Assembly: GCA_050953825.1 (NCBI GenBank)
Contig: JBMNNF010000004.1
Span: 1 to 64,000 of the forward strand
Length of the DNA: 64,000 nucleotides
Direction of reading: 5' to 3'
DNA from: DUQW01 sp050953825
Lineage (GTDB): Bacteria > Bacillota_I > Bacilli_A > Acholeplasmatales > Acholeplasmataceae
Part shown: one piece after another, positions 18,532 to 27,075 of the stretch
Layout: each line of letters opens with the position of its first letter
Numbering within the stretch: position 1 is the stretch's first letter
Program-made: the position numbers and the translations under genes
The notes under the pieces: generated by a model
What the model was told of the DNA's origin: nothing
Databases searched by the model: none
The model's input: only the letters and a program-made list of their open reading frames with translations

Positions 18532-20565
18532 ATGAAAAGAAAATTTATTTATATAGTATTATCTTTATTATTAGCATTTACATTAGTCTCTTGTAATAAA
18601 GATGAATTTGAACACAATATTAAAGTTGAAAACTTTGAAAAAACTGTTAGATGGCAAGAAATTAAAGTTGAATTTAAAATTACGGGTGAAACTGATGAAG
18701 TTAAAATTGCTGATAGTAGTTTAAATGTTGAAGTTTATAAAGATGACAAGCAAGTCAATATGCGTCAACCATCTAAAACAAGTTCTGGTTATTTAGCTTC
18801 ATTTAGTGCATTAGATGTTGATACTGAATATGATGTGGTTATTACTGCAAGTATTAATCATAGGAAAGTAGAACTTTATCGTGAAAAAATTAGAACTCTA
18901 CTTAAAGGTGGTAGCGAAAGTGATCCAATTTTAATTAGTACTGCTGCCGATTTTTTAAGTATTACCAATGCTGATGCTTATTATAAATTAACTAATGATA
19001 TTGACTTTGATGGCGGAGAAATCCCACAACCATTCACTAAAGGAATTACTGGCCAATTTGATGGAGATGGGTTTGCCTTTAAAAATTTCAAAGTTCCATA
19101 TATTACCTTTAATGGAATCTTTGGTTATATGACTACTGGTTCTGGAGTTGTCAAAAATTTAGTTATTGACAACTTTACATACGATAATTATGAAAACATT
19201 GAAAATAACACTTCACCATCTTCATACTACATTGGATTAATTACTCGAGAATTAAATAGTAATGCTAAAATCGAAAATATCGAATTTAAAAATATTACTG
19301 TTAATTTATATACTCAATCATTTGGAGTAAGATATTTTGGATTAGTCGCAGCGCATAATAAAGGAACTATTGAAAATATTAAACTAGAAAACGTTAATTT
19401 CAATATTCATTATAATAATGCTAACGAATCACAAATTGGTGGTGTCGTTGCGAAAAATTATTCAACCGGTAAAATCTCTAAAGTTAACTACATAAGCGGA
19501 GATTTTAATGTTTTAGCTGAAGAATATTCAACTCACTATTCATCAGTTTATCCAGCATCATACTACGGTGCCGTTGTCGGTGAAGGTAGTGGGAAATTAA
19601 GCGAAGTTGTGAGTAACGCTAATGTTAATATGGTGTTAAAGGATCCAATTACTGGTAAAAAGTTTGTAAATGTTGATGGCGAAATGTTTACGGTTAAAGC
19701 TCCTAGTATTGAAGGGGGAAATAGTACGCAAAATGTAGTTTTAGTTGACAAAACCGATGAAGTTAAAATTCAAATTAGAAATACGCCAACCGAAAAAATC
19801 CATCAGGTATTATTAAATGGTGAAGATAAAACCGAAGAATTGGTAGAAAATACATTAACAATCCCAGCGGCACTAGAAACAATTCACGTTAAGATAGTTC
19901 ACAAAGCTATTGATGAAACTGCCGAACTTACATTAACTGGTAATTACTACAAAGTGGTTAGTGCTAAATTAGGAGAAGAGGTTGTTTATAGCGGAGTCGG
20001 TGAAGTACCAACAACTTGGGCATATGGAACGGTAATTAAAATTAAAAGTACGCTGACTTCAGGAAAACTATTCAGTCTTAAAGTTAACGGTACTCCATTA
20101 GAAGTTGTCAATAATGAAGCTGAATTTACTATTTTAAAAAATTCTTCAATTGAAATTAAACATAGCCCAACTAAAGTTATTTATTTAGGAGGAATTGGTG
20201 GTGCCATTTCAACTATTGAAAATGCATTATATCTTGGTGACTTTACTGTTGATTTACCAAAACAATTTAGGTTATTTGAGGATTACAGGTTAGGAGCGAT
20301 TGCTGGTACGGTATATAGTAGTGCTGATCATCTAGCGACAGTATCTTCTAATATAAAGATTGATAATAATTCTGATGAAAGAGTCATTGCTGTCAAGAGA
20401 TTAGTTGGAGTATTAAGAACAAACGCTACAATGCAAAATGAAGTGGTTGTCAATTCGACGATTAAAATAAATAATGTTGAGGTAAATGATGGCCATGAAA
20501 GTGTCGCTGAATTACCTGAAAATGCCTTTACTAGCGAATTTGTTAAAAATTTATTACCTGAATAA
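18532..20565 (+). CDS. Lipoprotein with GLUG-like beta-helix segment
   Basis: 677 residues. The N-terminus (MKRKF, a hydrophobic stretch, then LVSC with Cys21) is a clear lipoprotein signal. An Ig-like stretch comes next (about 25-125). Residues about 135-350 carry GLUG-type motifs (GQFDGDGFAFKNFKV, then GIFGYM, VKNLVIDNF and similar), as in bacterial surface proteases and adhesins. The C-terminal third is beta-rich and not recognised. The gene starts 1 base after gltX, with AGGAG in the end of gltX as its ribosome site, so the two are probably cotranscribed although functionally unrelated. The likely location is the outer face of the membrane. The exact role is unknown. Confidence 0.75.
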   Translation: MKRKFIYIVLSLLLAFTLVSCNKDEFEHNIKVENFEKTVRWQEIKVEFKITGETDEVKIADSSLNVEVYKDDKQVNMRQPSKTSSGYLASFSALDVDTEYDVVITASINHRKVELYREKIRTLLKGGSESDPILISTAADFLSITNADAYYKLTNDIDFDGGEIPQPFTKGITGQFDGDGFAFKNFKVPYITFNGIFGYMTTGSGVVKNLVIDNFTYDNYENIENNTSPSSYYIGLITRELNSNAKIENIEFKNITVNLYTQSFGVRYFGLVAAHNKGTIENIKLENVNFNIHYNNANESQIGGVVAKNYSTGKISKVNYISGDFNVLAEEYSTHYSSVYPASYYGAVVGEGSGKLSEVVSNANVNMVLKDPITGKKFVNVDGEMFTVKAPSIEGGNSTQNVVLVDKTDEVKIQIRNTPTEKIHQVLLNGEDKTEELVENTLTIPAALETIHVKIVHKAIDETAELTLTGNYYKVVSAKLGEEVVYSGVGEVPTTWAYGTVIKIKSTLTSGKLFSLKVNGTPLEVVNNEAEFTILKNSSIEIKHSPTKVIYLGGIGGAISTIENALYLGDFTVDLPKQFRLFEDYRLGAIAGTVYSSADHLATVSSNIKIDNNSDERVIAVKRLVGVLRTNATMQNEVVVNSTIKINNVEVNDGHESVAELPENAFTSEFVKNLLPE

Positions 20566-20580
20566 AATAAAAGATTTCAC

Positions 20581-20611
20581 AAAGACGACCCATTAAGGGT
20601 TCGTCTTTTTT
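20581..20611 (+). terminator. Terminator after the gltX-lipoprotein unit
   Basis: Stem AAAGACGA-CCC / GGG-T-TCGTCTTT with one bulged T and loop ATTAA, followed by a T run. Confidence 0.85.
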
Positions 20612-20698
20612 AAAATATCAATTTTTGTAATGAATTTGTAAAATCTCTTGAAATTGCTTAAATAAAGCGTTTATATATAATTTTAGAATTATAAAAAC

Positions 20699-20727
20699 TT
20701 GTTATTTATATCCAAATAATTTATAAT
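20699..20727 (+). promoter_or_regulatory. SigA-type promoter of the cysS operon
   Basis: TTGTTA (20699-20704), a 17-base spacer and TATAAT (20722-20727). The leader is short, with AGGAG at 20741 before the cysS ATG. No T-box structure is visible. Confidence 0.7.
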
Positions 20728-20752
20728 ATAATAAGTAAATAGGAGTGTTTCG

Positions 20753-22075
20753 ATGTTGCATATCTATAATTCGAAATCAAATCAAATCGAAAAATTCATT
20801 CCCAATAATTATCCGAATGTTTTAATGTATGTCTGTGGTCCAACAGTTTATGACCATATTCATATTGGAAACGCGCGGCCGATTATCTTTTTTGATATGC
20901 TCAAAAGATACCTTGAAGTAATTGGGTATAAAGTCAAGTATGTCACCAACATTACTGATATTGATGATAAAATTATTAATCGCGCAATTAGCGAAAATAA
21001 AACGGAAAAAGAAATCGCCGAGCACTTTACTAAAGAAACTAAAAAACTGTTTCCTAAATTAAATGTAAAAACACCAGATATGATGCCAAAGGCAACTCAT
21101 TATATCAATGATATGATTGAATATATTGATAATTTAATTGAAAAAGGATTTGCCTATGAAATTGATGGTGATGTCTATTTTAGAGTTTCTAAAGTTAAAG
21201 AATACGGAATTATTAGTAAACAAAACATCGATAAATTATTTGAAGGTGCTAGAATTGATGTTAGTGATGTTAAAGAAGATCCAAAAGATTTTAACTTATG
21301 GAAAAAAACCGATGTTGGCATTGCCTATGATTCAAAGTGGAGTCAAGGCAGACCAGGATGGCACACCGAGTGTGCGGTGATGAATCATTTAATATTTAAT
21401 GAGCAATTAGATATTCATGGAGGCGGAATTGATCTTAAATTCCCCCACCACGAAAATGAAAATGCCCAGTCAATTGCCCATAATGGTCACGGATTAAGTA
21501 AATATTGGATGCATTCAGCATTTATTAATTTAACTGATACCAAGATGAGTAAATCATTAGGAAATGTAATTTCGGTTATTGACTTAGAAAAAGATTATGA
21601 TTTAATGGCATATCGACTTTTAGTATTAGCTCATCATTACCAACAACCAATTAATTATAGCGATGAGTTGATGAAACAATATCAAGATGAATATAATAAA
21701 ATCAATCGCGCACTAAAAAACTCATTCATTAAATTTGAATTGGAAAATATTGAGATTGATGAAGATGAATTAGATGTTGATTCATTAAAAAGATTTTATA
21801 ATGAAATGAATCAAAATTTAAATACTCCGAACGCAATTACAATTGTTTACGAGCTAGTTAAATCGGTTAATCGTGAAAAAGATTTACAACAGTTAATGAA
21901 ATATTACAATTCATTAATAATGATTTTAAAAATATTAGGTTTTGAATTTAATTTTGAAAGATTATCTCAAGAAGATAGAGAGTTGTTTAAAATGTGGAAC
22001 GAAGCTAGGGCAAATAGAGATTTTAAAACAGCTGATAAATATCGTGAGATACTCCAAAAGAAGGGGTTAATCTAA
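20753..22075 (+). CDS. cysS: Cysteinyl-tRNA synthetase
   Basis: Charges tRNA(Cys). It is a class I enzyme of 440 residues, close to the usual size. The zinc-site pieces CGPTVYD, GWHTECA and HHENE, the HIGH motif HIHIGNARP near residue 35 and the KMSKS loop DTKMSKSLGN near residue 264 are all present. The ATG follows AGGAG by 8 bases. It heads a tight operon with the P-type ATPase (1-base TAATG overlap), rlmB and sigH. In other Firmicutes cysS is followed by mrnC (Mini-III RNase). Here the ATPase takes that place. Confidence 0.97.
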   Translation: MLHIYNSKSNQIEKFIPNNYPNVLMYVCGPTVYDHIHIGNARPIIFFDMLKRYLEVIGYKVKYVTNITDIDDKIINRAISENKTEKEIAEHFTKETKKLFPKLNVKTPDMMPKATHYINDMIEYIDNLIEKGFAYEIDGDVYFRVSKVKEYGIISKQNIDKLFEGARIDVSDVKEDPKDFNLWKKTDVGIAYDSKWSQGRPGWHTECAVMNHLIFNEQLDIHGGGIDLKFPHHENENAQSIAHNGHGLSKYWMHSAFINLTDTKMSKSLGNVISVIDLEKDYDLMAYRLLVLAHHYQQPINYSDELMKQYQDEYNKINRALKNSFIKFELENIEIDEDELDVDSLKRFYNEMNQNLNTPNAITIVYELVKSVNREKDLQQLMKYYNSLIMILKILGFEFNFERLSQEDRELFKMWNEARANRDFKTADKYREILQKKGLI

Positions 22076-24822
22076 TGGCAAAGAAGATGGAAAGTAAAAT
22101 TGAAAAAGAATTAGAAAAACTGGAACAAGAATTAAGCACCACTCCAACAGAAAAAAAGACTACGAGAAAACCTAGAACTAAAAAAGTTGAGCCAGAAACA
22201 CCGCCGGCAGAACAAGTGACTGGTGAAGAAGTTAAGGAGCCAGTTAGAAGACCAAGAATTAGAGTTAAGGAAGTTAAAGTAATTGTTGAAGAAGAACCAT
22301 TAGCAACTCCTGATGATTTTTCTGCGCCTTTTGAAACTAAAGAAGAAGAGCCAAAACCAGTACTTAAAAAAGGTGAAATCATCGTTAACCGATATAATCC
22401 GGATCAAAAAAAGGGATTAACCGCTGAAGAAGCTGAAGCGAGAAAAATGGCAGGCTTTTATAACAAAATTAAAAAAGGAAGTACTAAAAGCATTCCAGGA
22501 ATTATTTTTACTAACATGTTTACCTTCTTTAACTTATTAATGTTTGGAATTGCTGCCTGGTTAATTACTGCAAAAGCACCAGTAACTAACTTTTTCTTTC
22601 TTGGAACGATTTCAGCGAACATTTTAATTGGGATTATTCAAGAAATTAAAGCTAAAAAAATAATTGATAAACTATCAATTGTCTCAGCTCCTACTGCCAT
22701 TGTAGTAAGGGACAGCTTTGAACAAGAAATTAAGCTACAAGAGGTAGTAATTGATGATATTTTATTATTGAAAAGTGGAAAACAAATTCCAGCTGATGCG
22801 ATTATGGTGTCAGAAGAACCAGTTGAAGTTAATGAAGCTTTATTAACTGGTGAGGCTGATCCGATTCTGAAACATAAAGGAGATTTATTATACTCAGGAA
22901 GCTTTATCGTAGCTGGAACGGTTAAAGCTCAAGTAGTAGGTGTTGGCGAGGATGTTTTCATTGAAAAACTTGCCAAACAAGCCCGAACTTATCAAAAACC
23001 ACAATCTCAATTATTAAAATCTTTGAAAATATTAATTAAAGCGTTGGCTATTCTAATTATTCCAATTGGCATTATTTTATTCTATATTACAACTGAAGGA
23101 CCATTTGGAATTGGAAATACCCCATATAACGCTTCAGTAATTAGTACTGCAGGAGCGTTGGTTGGGATGGTACCAGCCGGACTATTCTTACTTACTAGTA
23201 TGGCATTAGCAGTTGGGGTTATTCGACTAGGCGATAATAACACTTTAGTTCAAGAGTTATATTGTATTGAGATGTTGGCCAGAATTGATACCCTTTGCCT
23301 TGATAAAACCGGTACAATTACCGATGGTACGATGAATGTTCAAAGTGTTATTGAAATTAGAAGTGATTCGAAATTGAATGTTACCGAAGCAATTCCGGCG
23401 ATGATGAACGCTTTTAAAGATGAAAATCAAACGAGTAAAGCGTTAATTGAAAGATTTGGTCGTGGAAAAGCCTATAAATATTCCAGAATAATTCCATTTT
23501 CGAGCGCAAGAAAATATAGTGCTGTTGAATTTAACGATTACGGTGTTTATGTTTTAGGAGCACCAGAATATGTATTAAAAGATAAATATGAAACGGTAGC
23601 TCATCAAGTTGAAAGAATATCATCTGATGGGTATAGAGTACTAGCATTAGGATTTTCTAAAGGAAGAATTAGAGATAATGACAATATTACCGGCATTGTT
23701 TGGCCAGTAGCGTTAATTGTAATTGAAGACTCAATTAGAATTGATGCCAGAGAAACTATCGAATACTTCAAACAATCAGGGGTTGACATTAAAGTCATTT
23801 CAGGGGATAATCCAATCACAGCCTCAAGAATTGCTGAACGTGCTGGGGTTGAAAATTACCACCGTTATATTAGTTTAGAAGGTGCAAGTGAAAAAGAAGT
23901 AATTTTAGCAGCCGAAGAATTTACCGTATTTGGCCGTGTTTCACCAATTCAAAAGAAAATCTTAATTCAAACGATGAAAGCTAACGGTCGAACTGTGGCG
24001 ATGACTGGTGACGGAGTTAACGATATTCTGGCATTGAAAGAAGCGGATACTTCAATTGCGATGGCATCAGGAAGTGATGCCGCTAGAAACGTATCACACT
24101 TAGTTTTACTTGATTCTAACTTCTCATCAATGCCTAAAGTTGTATCGGAGGGAAGAAGAGTTATTAATAACGTCCAAAAAGTGGCTACATTATTCTTAAC
24201 TAAAACTATCTTCTCAATTATGTTATCGTTTATTACTATTTATTTAGGCCTAGCAACTAACAATGCCACTTATCCAATTTCTCCGGCACAATTAATTCCA
24301 ATTGACTGGTTCGTTATTGGGATTCCATCTTTCTTATTAGCCCTTGAATACAATAATAATAAGATTAAATCAGGTAATTTTTTATTTAATACTATTAAAT
24401 CGGCCTTGCCAGGAGCACTAGCGGTAATTATTTCGAGTGTTTTAATTTATTGGTTAAAAACACCGTTAGAAATTAATGATAATCGCGTGATCTCAACCTT
24501 AATTGTCTGGTCAGCAACAACAATTTCATTAATTGTTTTGTACCGAGTTTCATCACCACTCAACGTACCAAGAAAAGCGTTGTTCCTATCAATGCTAACA
24601 CTATTCTTATTAAGTGTATTATTTATCCCAGAATTTTTCCAAATCGCTCCTCTTTGGAAGTTTGGATTCTTTACTGGACCAACACTTAAATTAAATGAGT
24701 TACTATTTCTAATAGTATTATTACAAGCGGCTTATCCGATTATTTATGTTTGTTCGAACATCAGTGGATGGGTTAAGAAAATAGTTAATGCGGTAGTATC
24801 TTTCTTTAAAAATTATAATTAA
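22075..24822 (+). CDS. P-type cation-transporting ATPase (CtpE-like) with long charged N-terminus
   Basis: 915 residues. It has the P-type ATPase signature elements in order: actuator ALLTGEAD near residue 260, phosphorylation motif CLDKTGT with Asp near 410, and hinge MTGDGVNDILALKEAD near 645. At least eight membrane helices are apparent. The M4 region (GMVPAGLFLLTSMALAVG) is the form seen in the CtpE-like/HAD-IC Firmicutes group rather than heavy-metal pumps (no CPC, no HMA domain). The transported ion is probably Ca2+ or another cation, but this is inference. The first 130 residues are a charged, proline-rich, disordered tail (KKTTRKPRTKK..., then acidic stretches) not usual for the family. 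Its start overlaps the cysS stop, implying translational coupling. Confidence 0.85.
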   Translation: MAKKMESKIEKELEKLEQELSTTPTEKKTTRKPRTKKVEPETPPAEQVTGEEVKEPVRRPRIRVKEVKVIVEEEPLATPDDFSAPFETKEEEPKPVLKKGEIIVNRYNPDQKKGLTAEEAEARKMAGFYNKIKKGSTKSIPGIIFTNMFTFFNLLMFGIAAWLITAKAPVTNFFFLGTISANILIGIIQEIKAKKIIDKLSIVSAPTAIVVRDSFEQEIKLQEVVIDDILLLKSGKQIPADAIMVSEEPVEVNEALLTGEADPILKHKGDLLYSGSFIVAGTVKAQVVGVGEDVFIEKLAKQARTYQKPQSQLLKSLKILIKALAILIIPIGIILFYITTEGPFGIGNTPYNASVISTAGALVGMVPAGLFLLTSMALAVGVIRLGDNNTLVQELYCIEMLARIDTLCLDKTGTITDGTMNVQSVIEIRSDSKLNVTEAIPAMMNAFKDENQTSKALIERFGRGKAYKYSRIIPFSSARKYSAVEFNDYGVYVLGAPEYVLKDKYETVAHQVERISSDGYRVLALGFSKGRIRDNDNITGIVWPVALIVIEDSIRIDARETIEYFKQSGVDIKVISGDNPITASRIAERAGVENYHRYISLEGASEKEVILAAEEFTVFGRVSPIQKKILIQTMKANGRTVAMTGDGVNDILALKEADTSIAMASGSDAARNVSHLVLLDSNFSSMPKVVSEGRRVINNVQKVATLFLTKTIFSIMLSFITIYLGLATNNATYPISPAQLIPIDWFVIGIPSFLLALEYNNNKIKSGNFLFNTIKSALPGALAVIISSVLIYWLKTPLEINDNRVISTLIVWSATTISLIVLYRVSSPLNVPRKALFLSMLTLFLLSVLFIPEFFQIAPLWKFGFFTGPTLKLNELLFLIVLLQAAYPIIYVCSNISGWVKKIVNAVVSFFKNYN

Positions 24823-24833
24823 GGTTTGATAGT

Positions 24834-25532
24834 ATGATAATTTACGGAAAAAACCCAATTAGAGAAGCGATTTATCAAAATAGAAAAATCTATAAATTAT
24901 CTTTAGATCAAAAATTTAATGATCGTAAGTACATTAAATTTTTAGAAGATAATCAAATTAAATTTAACTATTTACCAAAAGATAAATTAAATGAATTAAC
25001 TAATAACGCTCTACATCAAGGTGTTGTAGCTGAAGTTGAAGATTATAAATATTGTGAATTTGACGATGTCTTTTTAAAAGATAAAGTTAATCGATTAGTG
25101 ATTTTAGATGAGATTACTGACCCTCATAATTTAGGGGCTATTTTAAGAACGGCAGAAGCGGCCGGAATTGACGCTATTGTCGTTTCTAAGCGGCAACAAG
25201 CCCCTTTAAACGCGACAGTGGCTAAAGTGTCATCAGGAGCGATTGAACACGTTCCTGTGGTTGCTGTTAGTAATATTAATAACTTCATTTTAAAAATAAA
25301 AAAATTAAATTTTTTAGTCGTTGGTACTGACGGAAACGCCCCGTATGATTACCACGAAATTCCGAAAAAAACTAATATAGCGGTAATATTAGGAAGTGAA
25401 GGTAGTGGCATAAGACCACTAGTAAAAGCCAACTGTGATATTTTAGTGAAAATACCAATGTATGGTAAAATTAATTCATTAAATGTCTCGGTTGCTGGTG
25501 CCTTATTAATGTATGAGATGATCAAAGAATAG
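24834..25532 (+). CDS. rlmB: 23S rRNA 2'-O-methyltransferase, TrmH/SpoU family
   Basis: 232 residues. It has the SPOUT-fold knot motifs: DEITDPHNLGAILRTAEAAG (residues about 89-108), LGSEGSGIRPLV (about 184-195) and NSLNVSVAGALLMYEM at the C-terminus. The N-terminal part (YGKNPIREAI) is the RNA-substrate-binding domain of RlmB/TrmH types. It modifies 23S rRNA (Gm2251 in E. coli numbering for RlmB). Its place between cysS and sigH is the conserved Firmicutes location of rlmB (yacO), which supports the symbol. It starts 11 bases after the ATPase gene. Confidence 0.92.
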   Translation: MIIYGKNPIREAIYQNRKIYKLSLDQKFNDRKYIKFLEDNQIKFNYLPKDKLNELTNNALHQGVVAEVEDYKYCEFDDVFLKDKVNRLVILDEITDPHNLGAILRTAEAAGIDAIVVSKRQQAPLNATVAKVSSGAIEHVPVVAVSNINNFILKIKKLNFLVVGTDGNAPYDYHEIPKKTNIAVILGSEGSGIRPLVKANCDILVKIPMYGKINSLNVSVAGALLMYEMIKE

Positions 25533-25547
25533 AAAGGAAATAATAAC

Positions 25548-26039
25548 ATGAATGATTATGAATTAATTTATTTAGTTCAGAATCATCAAGACGGGATTGC
25601 GTTAGAATTTCTTTTCGAAAAATATCAATTATTAATTTGGAAATATATCCATCAATATGATGTTCCATATTATGAACAAGATGACTTTTTTCAGGAAGGT
25701 TTGTTAATGCTTCATAAAGCGATAATGACTTTTGATGAATCCAAGAACAAAACCTTTACTAGATACTTTGAATTAATCTTAAAAAGAAGGTTTTGGGCAT
25801 TACTCAAAAAACTACCAAAATATGTAATAAAAGAGATACCGGAAATCCCCGGAGGTTATATTTTGGAAGAAGAGCCAATCATTATTCCTGATTTAAAAAG
25901 TAAGTTAGAATTAGATATATTTGAGATGCATTTTCTCAATGGAGAAAGCATTAAAAATATATCAAAGAAAACAGGGTATAAACCCAAACAAATTTATAAT
26001 GCGATTTATCGAATTAAAGAAAAACTATTAGGGTCTTGA
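25548..26039 (+). CDS. sigH: SigH-like RNA polymerase sigma factor
   Basis: 163 residues. Region 2 (about 20-85) includes DDFFQEGLLMLHKAIMTFDES, which matches the core-binding and -10 recognition helices of small sigma-70 family factors. Region 4 (about 115-160) ends in a helix-turn-helix (NGESIKNISKKTGYKPKQIYNAIYRIKEKL). Position between rlmB and rpmG/secE/nusG is that of sigH in Firmicutes. Sequence alone does not say which regulon it controls. The stop TGA lies in the left arm of a 10-bp hairpin, and an IS element follows 42 bases later without truncating the protein. GAAAGGA precedes the ATG. Confidence 0.8.
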   Translation: MNDYELIYLVQNHQDGIALEFLFEKYQLLIWKYIHQYDVPYYEQDDFFQEGLLMLHKAIMTFDESKNKTFTRYFELILKRRFWALLKKLPKYVIKEIPEIPGGYILEEEPIIIPDLKSKLELDIFEMHFLNGESIKNISKKTGYKPKQIYNAIYRIKEKLLGS

Positions 26040-26077
26040 CTAAATAAGCGAAATTAATAAATAAGCGGTCAAGACCC
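26031..26077 (+). repeat. Inverted repeat overlapping the sigH stop codon
   Basis: Perfect 10-bp arms GGGTCTTGAC (26031-26040) and GTCAAGACCC (26068-26077) enclose 27 bases that contain AAATAAGCG twice. No T run follows, so it is not a standard terminator. It shares CTTGAC with the IS ends next to it. Confidence 0.6.
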
Positions 26078-26081
26078 AAAA

Positions 26082-26829
26082 TTCGCACTTGACTCCTACA
26101 AGGGGGTCAACTATGAAAGTACAAAGGCACAGATTAAAGCATTCCGAATTAGATAAAATACTTAGGTGTTTTTCAGAAGATCTTACAGCTACACAAGCAA
26201 GTAAACTTCTAATAATAAATAGAAACACCATAAATAAGTATTATAATCTATTTCGAAAGCTTATCTATACTCACTACAAAAGGAATTTTTATTTTAAAAA
26301 TACAGTAGTAGAAATAGATGAAAGTTATTATGGATCGAAAAGGGTGCGTTTGAAAAATGGCAAGTTATCTAAAAAACTGATAGTGTTGGGAATAATAGAA
26401 AGAGGCGGTAATGCCTATACAAAGATTATTCCAAATGTAAAAACTAAGACGGTTTTTGAGATAATTAAACGTAAAGTAGATAAATCGTGTATAATATGCA
26501 CAGACCAACATAAATCTTATGAATATTTAAAGGTAAAAGGGTATTATCACTTTACGGTTAACCATTCAATAAAAGAATATGTAAGAGGAGAAACGCACAC
26601 AAATACCATTGAATCATTTTGGTCATATGTTAAGACGAGATTATACAAATTCAAAGGTATTAATAAGAAATACTTTCATCTTTACATAAGAGAATGTGAG
26701 TATAGATTTAATCTCAGAAAGAAAGATATTTATATAAATCTATTAGATTTAATAAAAAAAGATTCTTTCCTCGGTGCCTTATGGCGAGGGAAGCAGAATA
26801 GCAAGTGAGCTTAAGTAGTCAAGTGCGAA
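26082..26829 (+). mobile_element. Compact IS1595-family insertion sequence
   Basis: About 748 bp bounded by terminal inverted repeats TTCGCACTTGACT (26082-26094) and AGTCAAGTGCGAA (26817-26829), 13 bp perfect and 15 of 16 if extended. It holds one transposase gene filling nearly its whole length. No 8-bp target duplication is visible beside these ends, so the exact ends or the history of the insertion are uncertain. Confidence 0.75.
26113..26808 (+). CDS. IS1595-family (ISXO2-like) transposase
   Basis: 231 residues from the ATG at 26113, which has AGGGGG 6 bases upstream. A TTG further upstream would lie in the inverted repeat and is rejected. The N-terminal helix-turn-helix region (residues about 8-45) is followed by the ISXO2-like DDE domain: VVEIDESYYGSK, CTDQHKSYEY and NTIESFWSYVKTRLYKF, ending in RECEYRFNLR. 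There is no N-terminal zinc ribbon, matching the short IS1016-like subgroup. All catalytic positions appear intact, so it may be active. Gene and element lie in the same direction as the ribosomal genes. Confidence 0.88.
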   Translation: MKVQRHRLKHSELDKILRCFSEDLTATQASKLLIINRNTINKYYNLFRKLIYTHYKRNFYFKNTVVEIDESYYGSKRVRLKNGKLSKKLIVLGIIERGGNAYTKIIPNVKTKTVFEIIKRKVDKSCIICTDQHKSYEYLKVKGYYHFTVNHSIKEYVRGETHTNTIESFWSYVKTRLYKFKGINKKYFHLYIRECEYRFNLRKKDIYINLLDLIKKDSFLGALWRGKQNSK

Positions 26830-26852
26830 CTATTATCTAAATGATAATATAT

Positions 26853-26881
26853 TTGACTAAGTCATTTAAAAGTGTTAAAAT
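26853..26881 (+). promoter_or_regulatory. SigA-type promoter of rpmG-secE-nusG
   Basis: TTGACT (26853-26858), a 17-base spacer and TAAAAT (26876-26881). It lies 24 bases outside the right IS end, so the operon has its own promoter and need not depend on sigH read-through. Confidence 0.65.
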
Positions 26882-26897
26882 AACACTTGCAAATGAC
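26861..26897. promoter_or_regulatory. 37-bp palindrome centred on the rpmG promoter -10 region
   Basis: GTCATTT-AA-AAGTGTT-AAAAT-AACACTT-GC-AAATGAC has two nested pairs of perfect 7-bp arms around the -10 hexamer. It starts 3 bases after the -35 and ends near the expected start site, so it looks like a repressor operator. In read-through RNA from sigH it would fold into a hairpin. Confidence 0.6.
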
Positions 26898-26916
26898 CAC
26901 GAAGGTGGTTTTTTAA

Positions 26917-27066
26917 ATGAGAGAGAAAATTATATTAGTTTGCACTGAATGCTTATCAAGAAACTATCAAGCTAGTAAAAATAAGATGACGGCAACTAAA
27001 AGATTAGAAATTAATAAATATTGTAAAACGTGTAATAAGCACACATTACATAAAGAAAGTAAGTAG
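26917..27066 (+). CDS. rpmG: 50S ribosomal protein L33
   Basis: 49 residues starting MREKIILVCTECLSRNY. Two CxxC pairs (CTEC and CKTC) make it the zinc-binding form of L33, a small protein near the ribosomal E site. Its ribosome-binding site AAGGTGG (26902-26908) lies in the right arm of a small hairpin (ACCAC-GAAG-GTGGT), which might reduce its translation. The stop TAG is directly followed by secE. rpmG-secE-nusG is the standard Firmicutes order. Confidence 0.93.
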   Translation: MREKIILVCTECLSRNYQASKNKMTATKRLEINKYCKTCNKHTLHKESK

Positions 27067-27075
27067 GTGATTACT

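Noticed and set aside
22023..22382. Minus-strand ORF of 119 codons opposite the ATPase N-terminus
   Set aside because: Its Ser/Leu-rich sequence mirrors the Lys/Glu-rich sense strand, and it has no promoter or ribosome site.
26074..26837. 8-bp target duplication around the IS1595-type element
   Set aside because: Bases flanking the inverted repeats (ACCCAAAA and CTATTATC) do not match.
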